A stretch of DNA of 45,519 nucleotides from Acidobacteriota bacterium (GTDB lineage: Bacteria > Acidobacteriota > Terriglobia > Bryobacterales > Bryobacteraceae). A program made the translations under genes and the position numbers. This document shows positions 18,531 to 26,241 of this stretch, piece after piece (position 1 is the stretch's first letter; each line of letters starts with the position of its first letter). The stretch is from the NCBI GenBank assembly GCA_947470805.1, contig CANIVU010000070.1:1-45519 (forward strand), in the 5' to 3' direction. Below the pieces are notes generated by a model. It worked only from the letters and a program-made list of their open reading frames with translations, ran no database searches and was not told the origin of the DNA.

Positions 18531-18569
18531 GACAATTCCTGGGTGACTGTCACCCAGGAATTGTCCTAG
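18527..18569. repeat. Perfect 43-bp palindrome, copy A, spanning two convergent stop codons
   Basis: Two 20-bp arms (left arm begins CTAGGACAATTCC) flank a CTG centre. The left tip contains the TAG stop of the TonB protein and the right tip the TAG stop of the leftward DUF1801 gene. The inner TGGGTGACTGTCACCCA core is shared with copies B-D. In the outer arm the sequence is AATTCC/GGAATT where the other copies have AAATCC/GGATTT, a paired change that keeps the stem. A bidirectional terminator or a mobile palindromic element is likely. Confidence 0.9.
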
Positions 18570-18970
18570 CTCTTCCGCTCATTCTCCGCCACGCGCGTCA
18601 TCACCAACTTCCGCACCAACTGCGCCGGCAAGGGCTTATCCACCGCAAACCGGATCGCCCCCTTCGACGTCGGATACTTCGCCAACTCCACCGCGAACTT
18701 CACGATGACATCCGGATTCATCGGATAAAACCCACAGTGCTTCTCAAACGCCGCATACCCCACCAGCCCGCGCCTGTAAAAGAACGTCGGCATCCCATAG
18801 GCAATCCGCTCCGTCGTCCCCTCAGGCACCAACTCCCGGATCATCCGCCGCAACTCGGTCAACGTCCCCTTCGCCGGCTCTGGCAGTGCCGCCAGATACT
18901 CGTCCACCTTGTCCGATTCATCCACCGGCACCAAGGCTTCCTTCGGCTTCGTCTTCTTCGTCAACGCCAT
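18566..18970 (-). CDS. DUF1801/YdhG-like small protein
   Basis: 134 residues from ATG 18970; an in-frame start at 19027 would run into the promoter region of the divergent cytochrome gene. Characteristic segments are KVDEYLAALPEPAKGTLTEL, ERIAYGMPTFFYRRG, and the C-terminal GAIRFAVDKPLPAQLVRKLV. Members of this family include B. subtilis iron-chaperone-like Fra and YdhG, a single alpha/beta domain; a role in iron handling is possible but not shown here. It stands alone, convergent with the TonB receptor and divergent from the diheme cytochrome gene. Confidence 0.85.
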   Translation of the reverse strand: MALTKKTKPKEALVPVDESDKVDEYLAALPEPAKGTLTELRRMIRELVPEGTTERIAYGMPTFFYRRGLVGYAAFEKHCGFYPMNPDVIVKFAVELAKYPTSKGAIRFAVDKPLPAQLVRKLVMTRVAENERKS

Positions 18971-19012
18971 AACAACAGAGTAATCTCTCAACAATTCAGG
19001 GGACAAAAAATA

Positions 19013-19018
19013 TATACT
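19013..19018 (+). promoter_or_regulatory. Candidate -10 box (TATACT) for the cytochrome/PQQ dehydrogenase operon
   Basis: TATACT sits in an AT-rich stretch (TATATACTAA) in the 74-bp divergent region. It lies 26 bp before ATG 19045, with an AAGGAG ribosome site at 19034-19039 between them. Unlike several other genes here, this one therefore has a conventional leader. Confidence 0.5.
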
Positions 19019-19044
19019 AACTCCCAATCCGAAAAGGAGTGCCC

Positions 19045-19803
19045 ATGTTCTGGCTCGCCCCCTTCCTGCTCTTTCAACTGCAACAACCCCTCGACATCCC
19101 CGACAAGAACCCGCACACCACCGCGGCCGATATCGAACAAGGCAAGCGCCTCTACATGGGCCGCTGCGCCGGCTGCCACGGCCCCTCCGGTGATGGCGGC
19201 AAAGGTGCCAACCTCGCCGTCCCCACGCTCCCCCGCGCCGCCGCCGACCGCTCTCTCTACCGCATCATCCGCTACGGCATTCCCGACACCGAAATGCCCG
19301 GCTCCCTCATGGACGCCAAAGAACTCTGGCAAACCGCCGCCTTCGTCCACTCCCTGGGCCAGGTGCCATCAGCGCCCATCACCGGCAATCCCCAGGCCGG
19401 CGCGCAGCTCTTCAAATCCAAAGGCGCCTGCCTCAACTGCCACGCTCTCGGCAACGAGGGCGGCCGCATCGGCCCCTCCCTCACCGGCATCGGCGCCCGC
19501 CGAGGCGCCGCCCACCTGAAAGCCAAAATCGTCAACCCCACCGCCGACGTGCCCGACCAGTTCCGCCTCGTCCAACTCACCAACAAAGCCGGTAAAACCA
19601 TGCGCGGCATCCGCCTCAACGAAGACACCTACTCCATCCAAATCCGCGACTTCTCCGGTAACCCGCAGTCATTCTGGAAAGCCGACATCACCCAGATCAC
19701 CCAGGAAAAGAAAACCAACATGCCCGCCTATCAGGGCAAACTGACCGACACCGAATTGAACGACCTCGTCGCCTTCCTGGCCAACGAAAAAGGTGCCCAA
19801 TGA
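19045..19803 (+). CDS. Exported diheme cytochrome c
   Basis: 252 residues. ATG 19045 is placed 5 bp after AAGGAG; a GTG at 19039 is inside that site. Short signal-like N-terminus MFWLAPFLLFQ. First heme domain: CAGCH at 41-45 with a likely Met ligand in TEMPG. Second: CLNCH at 128-132, with the methionine in NMPAYQGKL as a possible ligand and a C-terminal LVAFLAN helix. The stop overlaps the start of the PQQ dehydrogenase (ATGA), so this is almost certainly its electron acceptor, passing electrons from PQQH2 to the respiratory chain. The substrate side is set by the dehydrogenase. Confidence 0.88.
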   Translation: MFWLAPFLLFQLQQPLDIPDKNPHTTAADIEQGKRLYMGRCAGCHGPSGDGGKGANLAVPTLPRAAADRSLYRIIRYGIPDTEMPGSLMDAKELWQTAAFVHSLGQVPSAPITGNPQAGAQLFKSKGACLNCHALGNEGGRIGPSLTGIGARRGAAHLKAKIVNPTADVPDQFRLVQLTNKAGKTMRGIRLNEDTYSIQIRDFSGNPQSFWKADITQITQEKKTNMPAYQGKLTDTELNDLVAFLANEKGAQ

Positions 19804-21374
19804 GACTCGCCCTGTTGCTCCTCTCCCTCCCCCTCCTCGCCCAGGTCACCCACCAGCGCCTCCTCAACGCCGAAAAGGAACCCGGCAACTGGCTCACCTA
19901 CTCCGGCAACTTCTCCGGCCACCGCTTCTCGCCACTCAAACAGATCACCGATCAGAACGTCGCCAAGCTAACCCCCGCCTGGGTCTACCAATCGAACTCG
20001 CTCCAGAAGTTCGAAACCACGCCCCTCGTCGTCGATGGCGTCATGTACATCTCTGAAGCGCCCTCCCACGTCACCGCCCTCGACACCCGGACCGGCCGCG
20101 TCATCTGGCGCTACCGTCGCACCCTCCCCGATGACGTCCGCGTCTGCTGCGGCCAGGTCAACCGCGGCGTCGCCCTGCTCGGCGACCTCGTCTACGTCGG
20201 CACCGTCGACGCCCATCTCGTCGCCCTCGACGCAAAAACCGGCGCCGTCCGCTGGGACGTCACCGTCGCCGACAACAAGACCGGCCACTCCATCACCGTC
20301 GCCCCGCTCGCCGTCAAAGACAAAGTAATCATCGGCATAGCCGGTGGCGAATACGGCATCCGCGGTTTCCTCGATGCCTACGACGCCAAGACCGGCAAAC
20401 TCGCCTGGCGCTTCTGGACCGTCCCCGCCGGCGGTGACCCCGAAGCCAAAACCTGGGCCGGCGAAAGCTACAAGCGCGGCTCCGCCGCCACCTGGGTCAC
20501 CGGCGCCTACGATCCCGACACCAACCTCCTCTACTGGGGCACCGGCAACCCCGGTCCCGATTGGAACGGCGAAGTCCGCGCCGGCGACAATCTCTACTCC
20601 GACTGCCTCATCGCCCTCGACCTCGACACCGGCAAACTGAAATGGCACTTCCAATTCACGCCCCACGACGTCCACGACTGGGACGCCACCGAAGTGCCCG
20701 TCCTGATCAACGCCGAGTTCCGCGGCCAGCCGCGCAAGCTTCTCCTCTTCCCCAACCGCAATGCGTTCTACTACGTGCTCGACCGCGTCACCGGCCAGTT
20801 CCTGCTCGGGAAGCCCTACGCCAAGCAAACCTGGGCCAAGGGCCTGGACGATAGCGGCCGCCCCATCCGCCTCCCCGGTACATTTCCCACGGTAGAAGGT
20901 ACCCGCGTCTGGCCCAGCGTCGCCGGCGCCAACAACTGGTACAGCCCCAGCTACAGCCCCGACACAAAGCACCTCTACGTCGCCACCCGCGAAGCCGGGG
21001 CGGTCTACTATTTCGGCAACGCCGAATACAAAGCCGGCGAACAGTTCAACGGCGGCGGCTTCCGCAGCATTCCCGGAGAGGAGGAATGGGGCGCCATCCG
21101 CGCCTTCAAGCCCACCACCGGCGAAGTCGCCTGGGAGTACAAGCTCTTCACCCCACCCTACTCCGGCGTGTTATCCACTGCGGGCAACCTCGTCTTCGGC
21201 GCCACGGCCGAAGGCCAAATGATCGCGCTAAACGCCACGACCGGCAAACTCCTCTGGCGCTTCCAAGGCGGCGGCACCGTCCGGTCCAACCCGATGAGCT
21301 ACCAAAGCGACGGCAAGCAATACGTTGCCATGACCCTCGGCAACTCTCTCTACGTCTTCCACCTCCAGCCCTAA
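19800..21374 (+). CDS. PQQ-dependent alcohol dehydrogenase-type quinoprotein
   Basis: 524 residues. Signal peptide MRLALLLLSLPLLA; WLTYSGNFSGHRFSPLKQIT opens the eight-blade propeller, whose TGxxxW-type docking motifs recur (TGRVIWRY, TGKLAWRF, TGKLKWHF, TGKLLWRF). The vicinal disulfide pair is C116-C117 (VCCGQVNRG). Predicted metal/PQQ residues: E184 (GGEYG), N250 (GTGNPGP) and catalytic D295 (HDWDAT). The residue two after the catalytic Asp is T297, whereas lanthanide enzymes have Asp there, so Ca2+ is the likelier cofactor metal. No heme motif is fused; the diheme cytochrome immediately upstream (4-bp overlap) supplies electron transfer. The substrate is unknown; PQQ synthesis genes are not in the window. 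Confidence 0.9.
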   Translation: MRLALLLLSLPLLAQVTHQRLLNAEKEPGNWLTYSGNFSGHRFSPLKQITDQNVAKLTPAWVYQSNSLQKFETTPLVVDGVMYISEAPSHVTALDTRTGRVIWRYRRTLPDDVRVCCGQVNRGVALLGDLVYVGTVDAHLVALDAKTGAVRWDVTVADNKTGHSITVAPLAVKDKVIIGIAGGEYGIRGFLDAYDAKTGKLAWRFWTVPAGGDPEAKTWAGESYKRGSAATWVTGAYDPDTNLLYWGTGNPGPDWNGEVRAGDNLYSDCLIALDLDTGKLKWHFQFTPHDVHDWDATEVPVLINAEFRGQPRKLLLFPNRNAFYYVLDRVTGQFLLGKPYAKQTWAKGLDDSGRPIRLPGTFPTVEGTRVWPSVAGANNWYSPSYSPDTKHLYVATREAGAVYYFGNAEYKAGEQFNGGGFRSIPGEEEWGAIRAFKPTTGEVAWEYKLFTPPYSGVLSTAGNLVFGATAEGQMIALNATTGKLLWRFQGGGTVRSNPMSYQSDGKQYVAMTLGNSLYVFHLQP

Positions 21375-21409
21375 GACAAATCCTGGGTGACTGTCACCCA
21401 GGATTTGTC
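21375..21409. repeat. Palindromic intergenic element, copy B (perfect, 35 bp)
   Basis: Arms GACAAATCCTGGGTGA and TCACCCAGGATTTGTC around a CTG centre. It begins at the base after the TAA stop of the PQQ dehydrogenase. No T-run follows, so it is not a textbook intrinsic terminator. Confidence 0.9.
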
Positions 21410-21423
21410 CGACCAGTGCTTGA

Positions 21424-21429
21424 TATACT
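21424..21429 (+). promoter_or_regulatory. Candidate -10 box (TATACT) 7 nt before the DUF4440 start
   Basis: TATACT, preceded by TTGA, ends seven bases before ATG 21437, with only a C-run between and no Shine-Dalgarno sequence. This fits a leaderless transcript beginning at or next to the start codon. Confidence 0.45.
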
Positions 21430-21436
21430 CCCCCCG

Positions 21437-21859
21437 ATGCGCCTATTCCTCGTTCTCCTCTTGACCGCCCTAACCTGCCTAGCCCAGGACAAGGCCGCCA
21501 TCCTCGCCCTCGACAAACAGTGGAGTGACTCAATCGTCAAAGGCGACACCGCCACCCTCGAAAAGCTCCTCTCCGACGACCTCGTCTACGCCCACTCCAC
21601 CGGCATCGTCGACACCAAAACCTCCTACATCGCCAAAATCAAAGAGCGCCGCCAGGTCTACAAATCCTTCGAACAACACAAACCCACCGTCAACATCTAC
21701 AAGGATTCCGCCGTCACCTTTTCCTACGTCCGCGTCACCGGCACCAACCAGGCCGGCGTCTTCGACGACAAAGTCATGCTCATCCACTTCTGGGTGAAGC
21801 AAAATAATACTTGGCGCCTCGCCGCGCACCAAACGACCAAAATCGACAAGCTCCCCTAA
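21437..21859 (+). CDS. Exported DUF4440/SnoaL-like (NTF2 fold) protein
   Basis: 140 residues from ATG 21437; the frame upstream is only a shadow of the PQQ gene. Signal peptide MRLFLVLLLTALTCLAQ. The body has the cone-fold pattern: ILALDKQWSDSIVKGDTATL helix, LLSDDLVYAHSTG, FDDKVMLIHFWVKQNNTWRLAAHQTT. Such proteins are small binding or isomerase-like domains, and no catalytic set can be assigned here. It is separated from the PQQ gene by a palindromic element and has its own -10 box, so it is probably a separate unit. The amidohydrolase starts 3 bp after its stop and is likely co-transcribed. Confidence 0.82.
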   Translation: MRLFLVLLLTALTCLAQDKAAILALDKQWSDSIVKGDTATLEKLLSDDLVYAHSTGIVDTKTSYIAKIKERRQVYKSFEQHKPTVNIYKDSAVTFSYVRVTGTNQAGVFDDKVMLIHFWVKQNNTWRLAAHQTTKIDKLP

Positions 21860-21862
21860 CCC

Positions 21863-22693
21863 ATGCCCATCATCGACACCCACCATCACTTCTGGAAGTA
21901 CACCGACAAGGAATACGGCTGGATCAGCGACAAGATGAAGGTCATCCGCCGGGACTTCCTCCCCGCCGACCTCCACAAGGAGCTCAAATCCGCCGGCGTC
22001 GATGGCGCGGTCTCCGTCCAGGCCCGTCAAACAGTCCAGGAGTCCGACGACCTCCTCGCCTACGCCGAAAAGAACGACTTCCTCAAAGGCGTCGTCGGCT
22101 GGGTCGACCTCCGCGATAAGAACTGCGACAAGGACCTCGAACGCCTCGCCAAACATAAGAAGTTCAAGGGTGTCCGCCACGTCATCCAGGACGAGCCCGA
22201 CGACAACTTCATCCTCGGCGCCGCCTTCAACGAAGGCATCAAGAAGCTGGCGAAATACGATCTCCGCTACGACATCCTGATCTTCGAAAAGCACCTGAAA
22301 CCGTCGATCAAGTTCGTCGACCAGCACCCCAAACAGGTCTTCATCCTCGACCACATCGCCAAGCCCCGCATCAAGGACCGCATCCTGAGCCCCTGGCGCG
22401 AGAACATGATCGAACTCGCCAAACGACCCAACGTCTACTGCAAAATCAGCGGCATGTTAACCGAAGCCGACTGGGACAAGTGGACCGCCGCCGATCTGGC
22501 CCCCTACTTCGATTCCACCCTCCAAGCCTTCGGCCCCAAGCGCCTCATGATCGGCTCCGACTGGCCCGTCATGCTCGTCGCCGGCAAGTACAAGCAGTGG
22601 ATCGACATGGTCAAACAAGTCGTCAGCCGCTACAGCGCAGCCGAACAGGACCGCATCTTCTACAAAAACGCCGTCGAAGCCTACAAGCTCTAA
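21863..22693 (+). CDS. Amidohydrolase family 2 (lactonase-like TIM barrel)
   Basis: 276 residues, no signal peptide. The metal motif HxH is in MPIIDTHHHFWKY at the N-terminus. VDGAVSVQARQTVQESDDLL, KGVRHVIQDEPDDNF, FILDHIAKPRI and GSDWPVM (metal-binding Asp) follow the pattern of L-fucono- and L-rhamnono-1,5-lactonases and related amidohydrolase-2 proteins. Sugar-lactone hydrolysis is therefore the best guess and would fit a window rich in sugar-oxidising enzymes, but the substrate is not fixed by sequence. Start 3 bp after the DUF4440 stop. Confidence 0.85.
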   Translation: MPIIDTHHHFWKYTDKEYGWISDKMKVIRRDFLPADLHKELKSAGVDGAVSVQARQTVQESDDLLAYAEKNDFLKGVVGWVDLRDKNCDKDLERLAKHKKFKGVRHVIQDEPDDNFILGAAFNEGIKKLAKYDLRYDILIFEKHLKPSIKFVDQHPKQVFILDHIAKPRIKDRILSPWRENMIELAKRPNVYCKISGMLTEADWDKWTAADLAPYFDSTLQAFGPKRLMIGSDWPVMLVAGKYKQWIDMVKQVVSRYSAAEQDRIFYKNAVEAYKL

Positions 22694-22700
22694 GTTCCCA

Positions 22701-22765
22701 GACAAATCCTGGGCTTGTCCTCCGAAGCCTCGGCGAAGGCGGGTGACTGTCACCCAGGATTTGTC
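22701..22765. repeat. Palindromic intergenic element, copy C, split by a 30-nt insert
   Basis: The left arm GACAAATCCTGGG (22701-22713) and the rest, TGACTG then TCACCCAGGATTTGTC (to 22765), match copy B exactly. Between them is about 30 nt (22714-22743, exact edges uncertain by 3 nt because GGG occurs on both sides). The insert contains the quasi-palindrome CCGAAGCCTCGG. It lies 7 bp after the amidohydrolase stop in a 232-bp gap between convergent genes; nothing else recognisable is in that gap. Confidence 0.85.
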
Positions 22766-22925
22766 CTAGCCATAAACAGCAACTAAATCGCCCAGGCGCT
22801 ATTTTTTCCAACTTTGACGCTAGTCTTCACTTTCATGTGACAGGCCTCTCTCCAATGCAGGGATTCAACAACATGCGTCGACTTTACCGCCGCACCGCCA
22901 GGCAGTCAACGAATCTCCCAAAACG

Positions 22926-23846
22926 TCATAGTTGTGACGCCCGCCGCCCCATCGCCAAATAAGCCGCACAACACGAAACCCAAACCAACTGCGCCAGCAA
23001 CAAGTGTCCAATCTGCACCACCCCAGGCGCCGCCAGCACGATATTCAGCACCCCCAGCACCACCTGCATCCCCACCAGCATCAACGGCCACCGCAACAAC
23101 GCCACCATCCCCGCATCCCCCGCATACCCCCTCCGCACAGCCCCCACCACCCCGCTCAAAAACGCCGCGCAAAACACCGCCACAAACGGGTGAATCACAC
23201 GCAATCGCACCAGAAAATGCTGCCCCGCCGTCAAATCCTCCCGCACCTTCGCCCATAATGACCCATCCAGCGTCGGCTGCAACGGGAACAACGTGTCCCC
23301 CAACGCCGTCACCGCGCCCGTCATGTTCGTAAACACCAACACCAGCATCGCCGCCAGCAACAATCCCCGCCCCGCCGCCCGCGTCGCCACCACCAAAGGT
23401 GACGCCCACCACGCCATCGCCGTCGCCGCCGCCACCAGCAACAACGTGTTCGCCAAGTGCAGCCCGATCACCACCGCCCGGCTCACCGACGCGTCGTTCA
23501 CCACCAGCTCTTTCTTCACCAACACCGCGCCCACAAACCCCTCGACGAGAATGAAGAACATCGTCGCCAGCGCAGCCCGCAGCACCCGCCGGTCCCCCAT
23601 CCGCCACGCCCACACAATAAACCCAATCCCGAACAGTCCGCACAGTCCGCTCGTCACCCGATGAGTGAACTCAATGATCGTTTTCGCCGCCGGCGCCACC
23701 GGCACCACGTCCCCATTGCACAACGGCCAGTGGTTCCCACACCCCGCCCCCGCCCCCGCAATGCGCACCCACGCGCCGAACAAAATCACCGCAATCAAAT
23801 ACCCAACAAACCACCACGCCCAACGCGAAAAAGTGTGCCGCTGCAT
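22926..23846 (-). CDS. ctaA: Heme A synthase (COX15/CtaA)
   Basis: 306 residues from ATG 23846 (MQRHTFSRWAWW); an in-frame ATG 23882 would add 12 residues. Eight hydrophobic segments. GAGAGCGNHWPLCNGDVVP has the paired cysteines C-x6-C seen in the B. subtilis-type enzyme. Heme-ligand histidines occur in EFTHRVTSG, VIGLHLANT, RLRVIHPFVAV and VQIGHLLLAQL. It oxidises the C8 methyl of heme O to the formyl group of heme A for terminal oxidases. No oxidase or heme O synthase genes are adjacent, which is unusual. It follows the unknown secreted gene by 39 bp on the same strand. Confidence 0.9.
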   Translation of the reverse strand: MQRHTFSRWAWWFVGYLIAVILFGAWVRIAGAGAGCGNHWPLCNGDVVPVAPAAKTIIEFTHRVTSGLCGLFGIGFIVWAWRMGDRRVLRAALATMFFILVEGFVGAVLVKKELVVNDASVSRAVVIGLHLANTLLLVAAATAMAWWASPLVVATRAAGRGLLLAAMLVLVFTNMTGAVTALGDTLFPLQPTLDGSLWAKVREDLTAGQHFLVRLRVIHPFVAVFCAAFLSGVVGAVRRGYAGDAGMVALLRWPLMLVGMQVVLGVLNIVLAAPGVVQIGHLLLAQLVWVSCCAAYLAMGRRASQL

Positions 23847-23885
23847 GCTGTTACCAGCGTACAGCGGCACCGGAAGATACACCAG

Positions 23886-24716
23886 CTATTCGAACTTGAT
23901 CACAAACTCCACCCCGCGGCTCAGCGTCACATTCGCGCCCAGCCCCAGGATCGGCATCGACCCGCTCGGAAACACCAACCGGTTACCCGTCGACAACAGC
24001 TTCGTCTTCGCCGTCGCCGCCGCAATCGTCAGCGTGTCCGATTGGCTCGCCGCCCGGAACGCCCGGTTCGGCACAAAGCCCGTGAACGCCCGAAAAGGCA
24101 GGCCCACCGGATCGCTCTTCGCCCGCGCGTTGATGTCCATCGAGCCCTCCAGCGAAACGTCCATCTTCAGCCCCGTCCCCTTATCCTCCACCTTGAACTG
24201 AAACTTCATCACGCCCGCGTCCTGCGAAACCTCCGCTTCCACCTTCGCCAACCGCGCCGCGCCGGCGCCGAATACCGCGTTCAACTCCGCCACGCCGCCC
24301 GACACTTCAAACAGCGGAAACACAATCTCGTTCCGCGACGGCACAACCGTCGTGTTCGTCGCCGTCGTCGTCGCCAACAGCGCTGTCACCGGCCCATACG
24401 TCGGCCCGCCCACGGTCGGCTGAAACCGCTGATCCAGGAAGAAATTCAACGTCACCGTCGCCGTCGCCGTCCCCGGCGCCGTCGGAATCGGCACAAACCC
24501 AGGCGGCAACGCCGCCGTCAAAGCATCCACCGGCACCAGCACCGGCACCGCGATCTGATACTGACGTACGCTGCGGTACGTGTACCCATCCACCAGCGGC
24601 GACGTCGGCCCCTGCGTGCCCTGCACATCCGGATTGTAGTCATAAGTAGGGGGCCCGCTCTGGCTCTGCGCCATCAAACCAGCGGCAACCAACTCCCCCG
24701 CAATCAACGTCTTCAT
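23886..24716 (-). CDS. Secreted protein of unknown function, possible acetoacetate-decarboxylase-like fold
   Basis: 276 residues. Possible signal MKTLIAGELVAAGLMAQSQ. The segment VDALTAALPPGFVPIP followed by beta strands (TATVTLNFFLDQRF, YGPVTALLATTTA, NEIVFPLFEV) resembles the layout of acetoacetate-decarboxylase-superfamily proteins, but no catalytic lysine motif can be pinned down, so that assignment is weak. The remainder is Thr/Ala-rich beta structure ending GVEFVIKFE. It lies between the DUF1501 gene and ctaA. A 16-bp palindrome upstream of its start could be an operator. Confidence 0.65.
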   Translation of the reverse strand: MKTLIAGELVAAGLMAQSQSGPPTYDYNPDVQGTQGPTSPLVDGYTYRSVRQYQIAVPVLVPVDALTAALPPGFVPIPTAPGTATATVTLNFFLDQRFQPTVGGPTYGPVTALLATTTATNTTVVPSRNEIVFPLFEVSGGVAELNAVFGAGAARLAKVEAEVSQDAGVMKFQFKVEDKGTGLKMDVSLEGSMDINARAKSDPVGLPFRAFTGFVPNRAFRAASQSDTLTIAAATAKTKLLSTGNRLVFPSGSMPILGLGANVTLSRGVEFVIKFE

Positions 24717-24755
24717 GAATTCGCTCTCCCATGCGCCAGCGGTCTAGGGTACCGG

Positions 24756-24771
24756 CGCACTAGGTAGTGCG
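24756..24771. promoter_or_regulatory. 16-bp perfect palindrome upstream of the unknown secreted gene
   Basis: CGCACTAGGTAGTGCG lies 40 bp upstream of the start at 24716 and about 25 bp after the DUF1501 stop. On the leftward strand the T-rich stretch comes before the stem, so it is not a normal terminator; an operator is the simpler reading. Confidence 0.35.
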
Positions 24772-24796
24772 AAAACAAAACGAAAAACGTCGCACG

Positions 24797-26233
24797 CTAA
24801 ATCAAAATTTTTGGATGAATAATCCCCGCAATATCGGTCAAACGGAAATCCCGCCCACTGTACCGGTACGTCAACTTATCGTGCTGCATCCCCAGGATGT
24901 GCAGAATCGTCGCGTGCCAGTCGTGGATGTGCATCCGGTCCTCAGTCGCGTGATACCCGATGTCGTCCGTGGCACCGTAAACAAAGCCCGGCTTCACACC
25001 GCCGCCCGCCATCCAAACCGTGTACCCATACGGGTTGTGGTCCCGCCCGTTGCCACCCTGGCTGATCGGCGTCCGGCCAAACTCCCCGGCCCACACCACC
25101 AGCGTATCCTTCAGCAATCCGCGAGCCTTCAAATCCTGCAACAACCCCGCAATCGGCTTGTCCACCTCGTACGCATTTTCCGTATGCTTCGCGTACAAAT
25201 CCCCGTGCTGATCCCACTTGTACGAATGCGTGCACTGCACAAACCGCACGCCCTTCTCGCACAGCCGCCGCGCCAGCAAACACTGCCACCCGAAGTCGGC
25301 CGTCTTCGGATCGTCCAACCCGTACAGCTTCTTCGTTTCCGGGCTCTCTTTATCCACTGCAAAAATCTCCGGCGCCTGCGTCTGCATCCGGAACGCCAGT
25401 TCAAACGCCTGGATCCGCGCCTCCAGATTCGCATCCACCGTCCGCATCTCCTGATGCTTCCGGTTGATGTTCTGAATCATGTCCAGCTCAAACCGCTGCT
25501 GCTCCGAAGTCAGCCCCTTGTTCACCAGATACTGAATCGGCTCGGCCTTGATCTCGTCCACCTTCATCCCCGAGTGGCCAATCGGAGTCCCCTGAAACGC
25601 CCCCGGCAAAAACGCCGAACCGAAGTTCTTCGCCCCGCCGTGCGATAGCGTCGGCTTGATCGTGATGTACCCCGGCAGATCCTGATTCTCGGTGCCAAGT
25701 CCATACACCGTCCACGCGCCCATGCTCGGCCGCACGAACGTCGACGATCCCGTGAACGTCTGCAACAGCGCCGCCCCGTGGTCCACGCCCTCACCCACCA
25801 GCGAACGGATCACGCACAACTCGTCCACCATGTTCCGCACATGCGGGAACAGATCGCTCACCGGAATCCCGCTCTGCCCGCCCGGCTTGAACGCCCACGG
25901 CGATTTCATCAACGGCCCCGGCGACTCGTCCGCGAACGCCAGCGGCCGCTTAATCGGCAACGGCTTCCCGTGGTCTCTGTCCAGCCGCGGCTTCGGGTCA
26001 AACGTGTCAATCGATGACGGCCCGCCGTGCATGAACAGGAAGATCACCCGCTTCGCCCGCGCCGCGTAGTGCGACGCCTTCGGTGCCAGCGGATTCGACG
26101 ATCCTGTCGTCGCCGCGCCCTGCAGCAACTGCGCCAACCCCACCGTGCCCAGCCCACACCCGGCCGCCCGCAGCGCCGCCCGCCGCGACATCGGCTTCTG
26201 CCGCCGTTTGAAGATCTCTTGAATCGGGTCCAT
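24797..26233 (-). CDS. DUF1501 protein (alkaline phosphatase/sulfatase-like fold), second copy, Tat-exported
   Basis: 478 residues from ATG 26233; the longer frame starts inside the upstream gene. A twin-arginine region (MSRRAALRAAGCGLGTVG) lies about 15 residues in. The DUF1501 body has FMHGGPSSIDTFDPKP, CVIRSLVGEGVDHGAA, GVRFVQCTHSYKWDQHGDL, VWAGEFGRTP and GRDHNPYGYTVWMAGGG. It is longer than the copy at 7400 and keeps the same Asp/His motifs. It follows the PSD1 gene by 8 bp in the same order, as PSD1 then DUF1501. A hydrolase-like role is inferred from the fold only. Confidence 0.88.
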   Translation of the reverse strand: MDPIQEIFKRRQKPMSRRAALRAAGCGLGTVGLAQLLQGAATTGSSNPLAPKASHYAARAKRVIFLFMHGGPSSIDTFDPKPRLDRDHGKPLPIKRPLAFADESPGPLMKSPWAFKPGGQSGIPVSDLFPHVRNMVDELCVIRSLVGEGVDHGAALLQTFTGSSTFVRPSMGAWTVYGLGTENQDLPGYITIKPTLSHGGAKNFGSAFLPGAFQGTPIGHSGMKVDEIKAEPIQYLVNKGLTSEQQRFELDMIQNINRKHQEMRTVDANLEARIQAFELAFRMQTQAPEIFAVDKESPETKKLYGLDDPKTADFGWQCLLARRLCEKGVRFVQCTHSYKWDQHGDLYAKHTENAYEVDKPIAGLLQDLKARGLLKDTLVVWAGEFGRTPISQGGNGRDHNPYGYTVWMAGGGVKPGFVYGATDDIGYHATEDRMHIHDWHATILHILGMQHDKLTYRYSGRDFRLTDIAGIIHPKILI

Positions 26234-26241
26234 GTTCAGCC

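Noticed and set aside
22855-22962. 35-residue rightward open frame overlapping the 3' end of ctaA
   Set aside because: No ribosome site, very basic composition, and overlap with a conserved gene.
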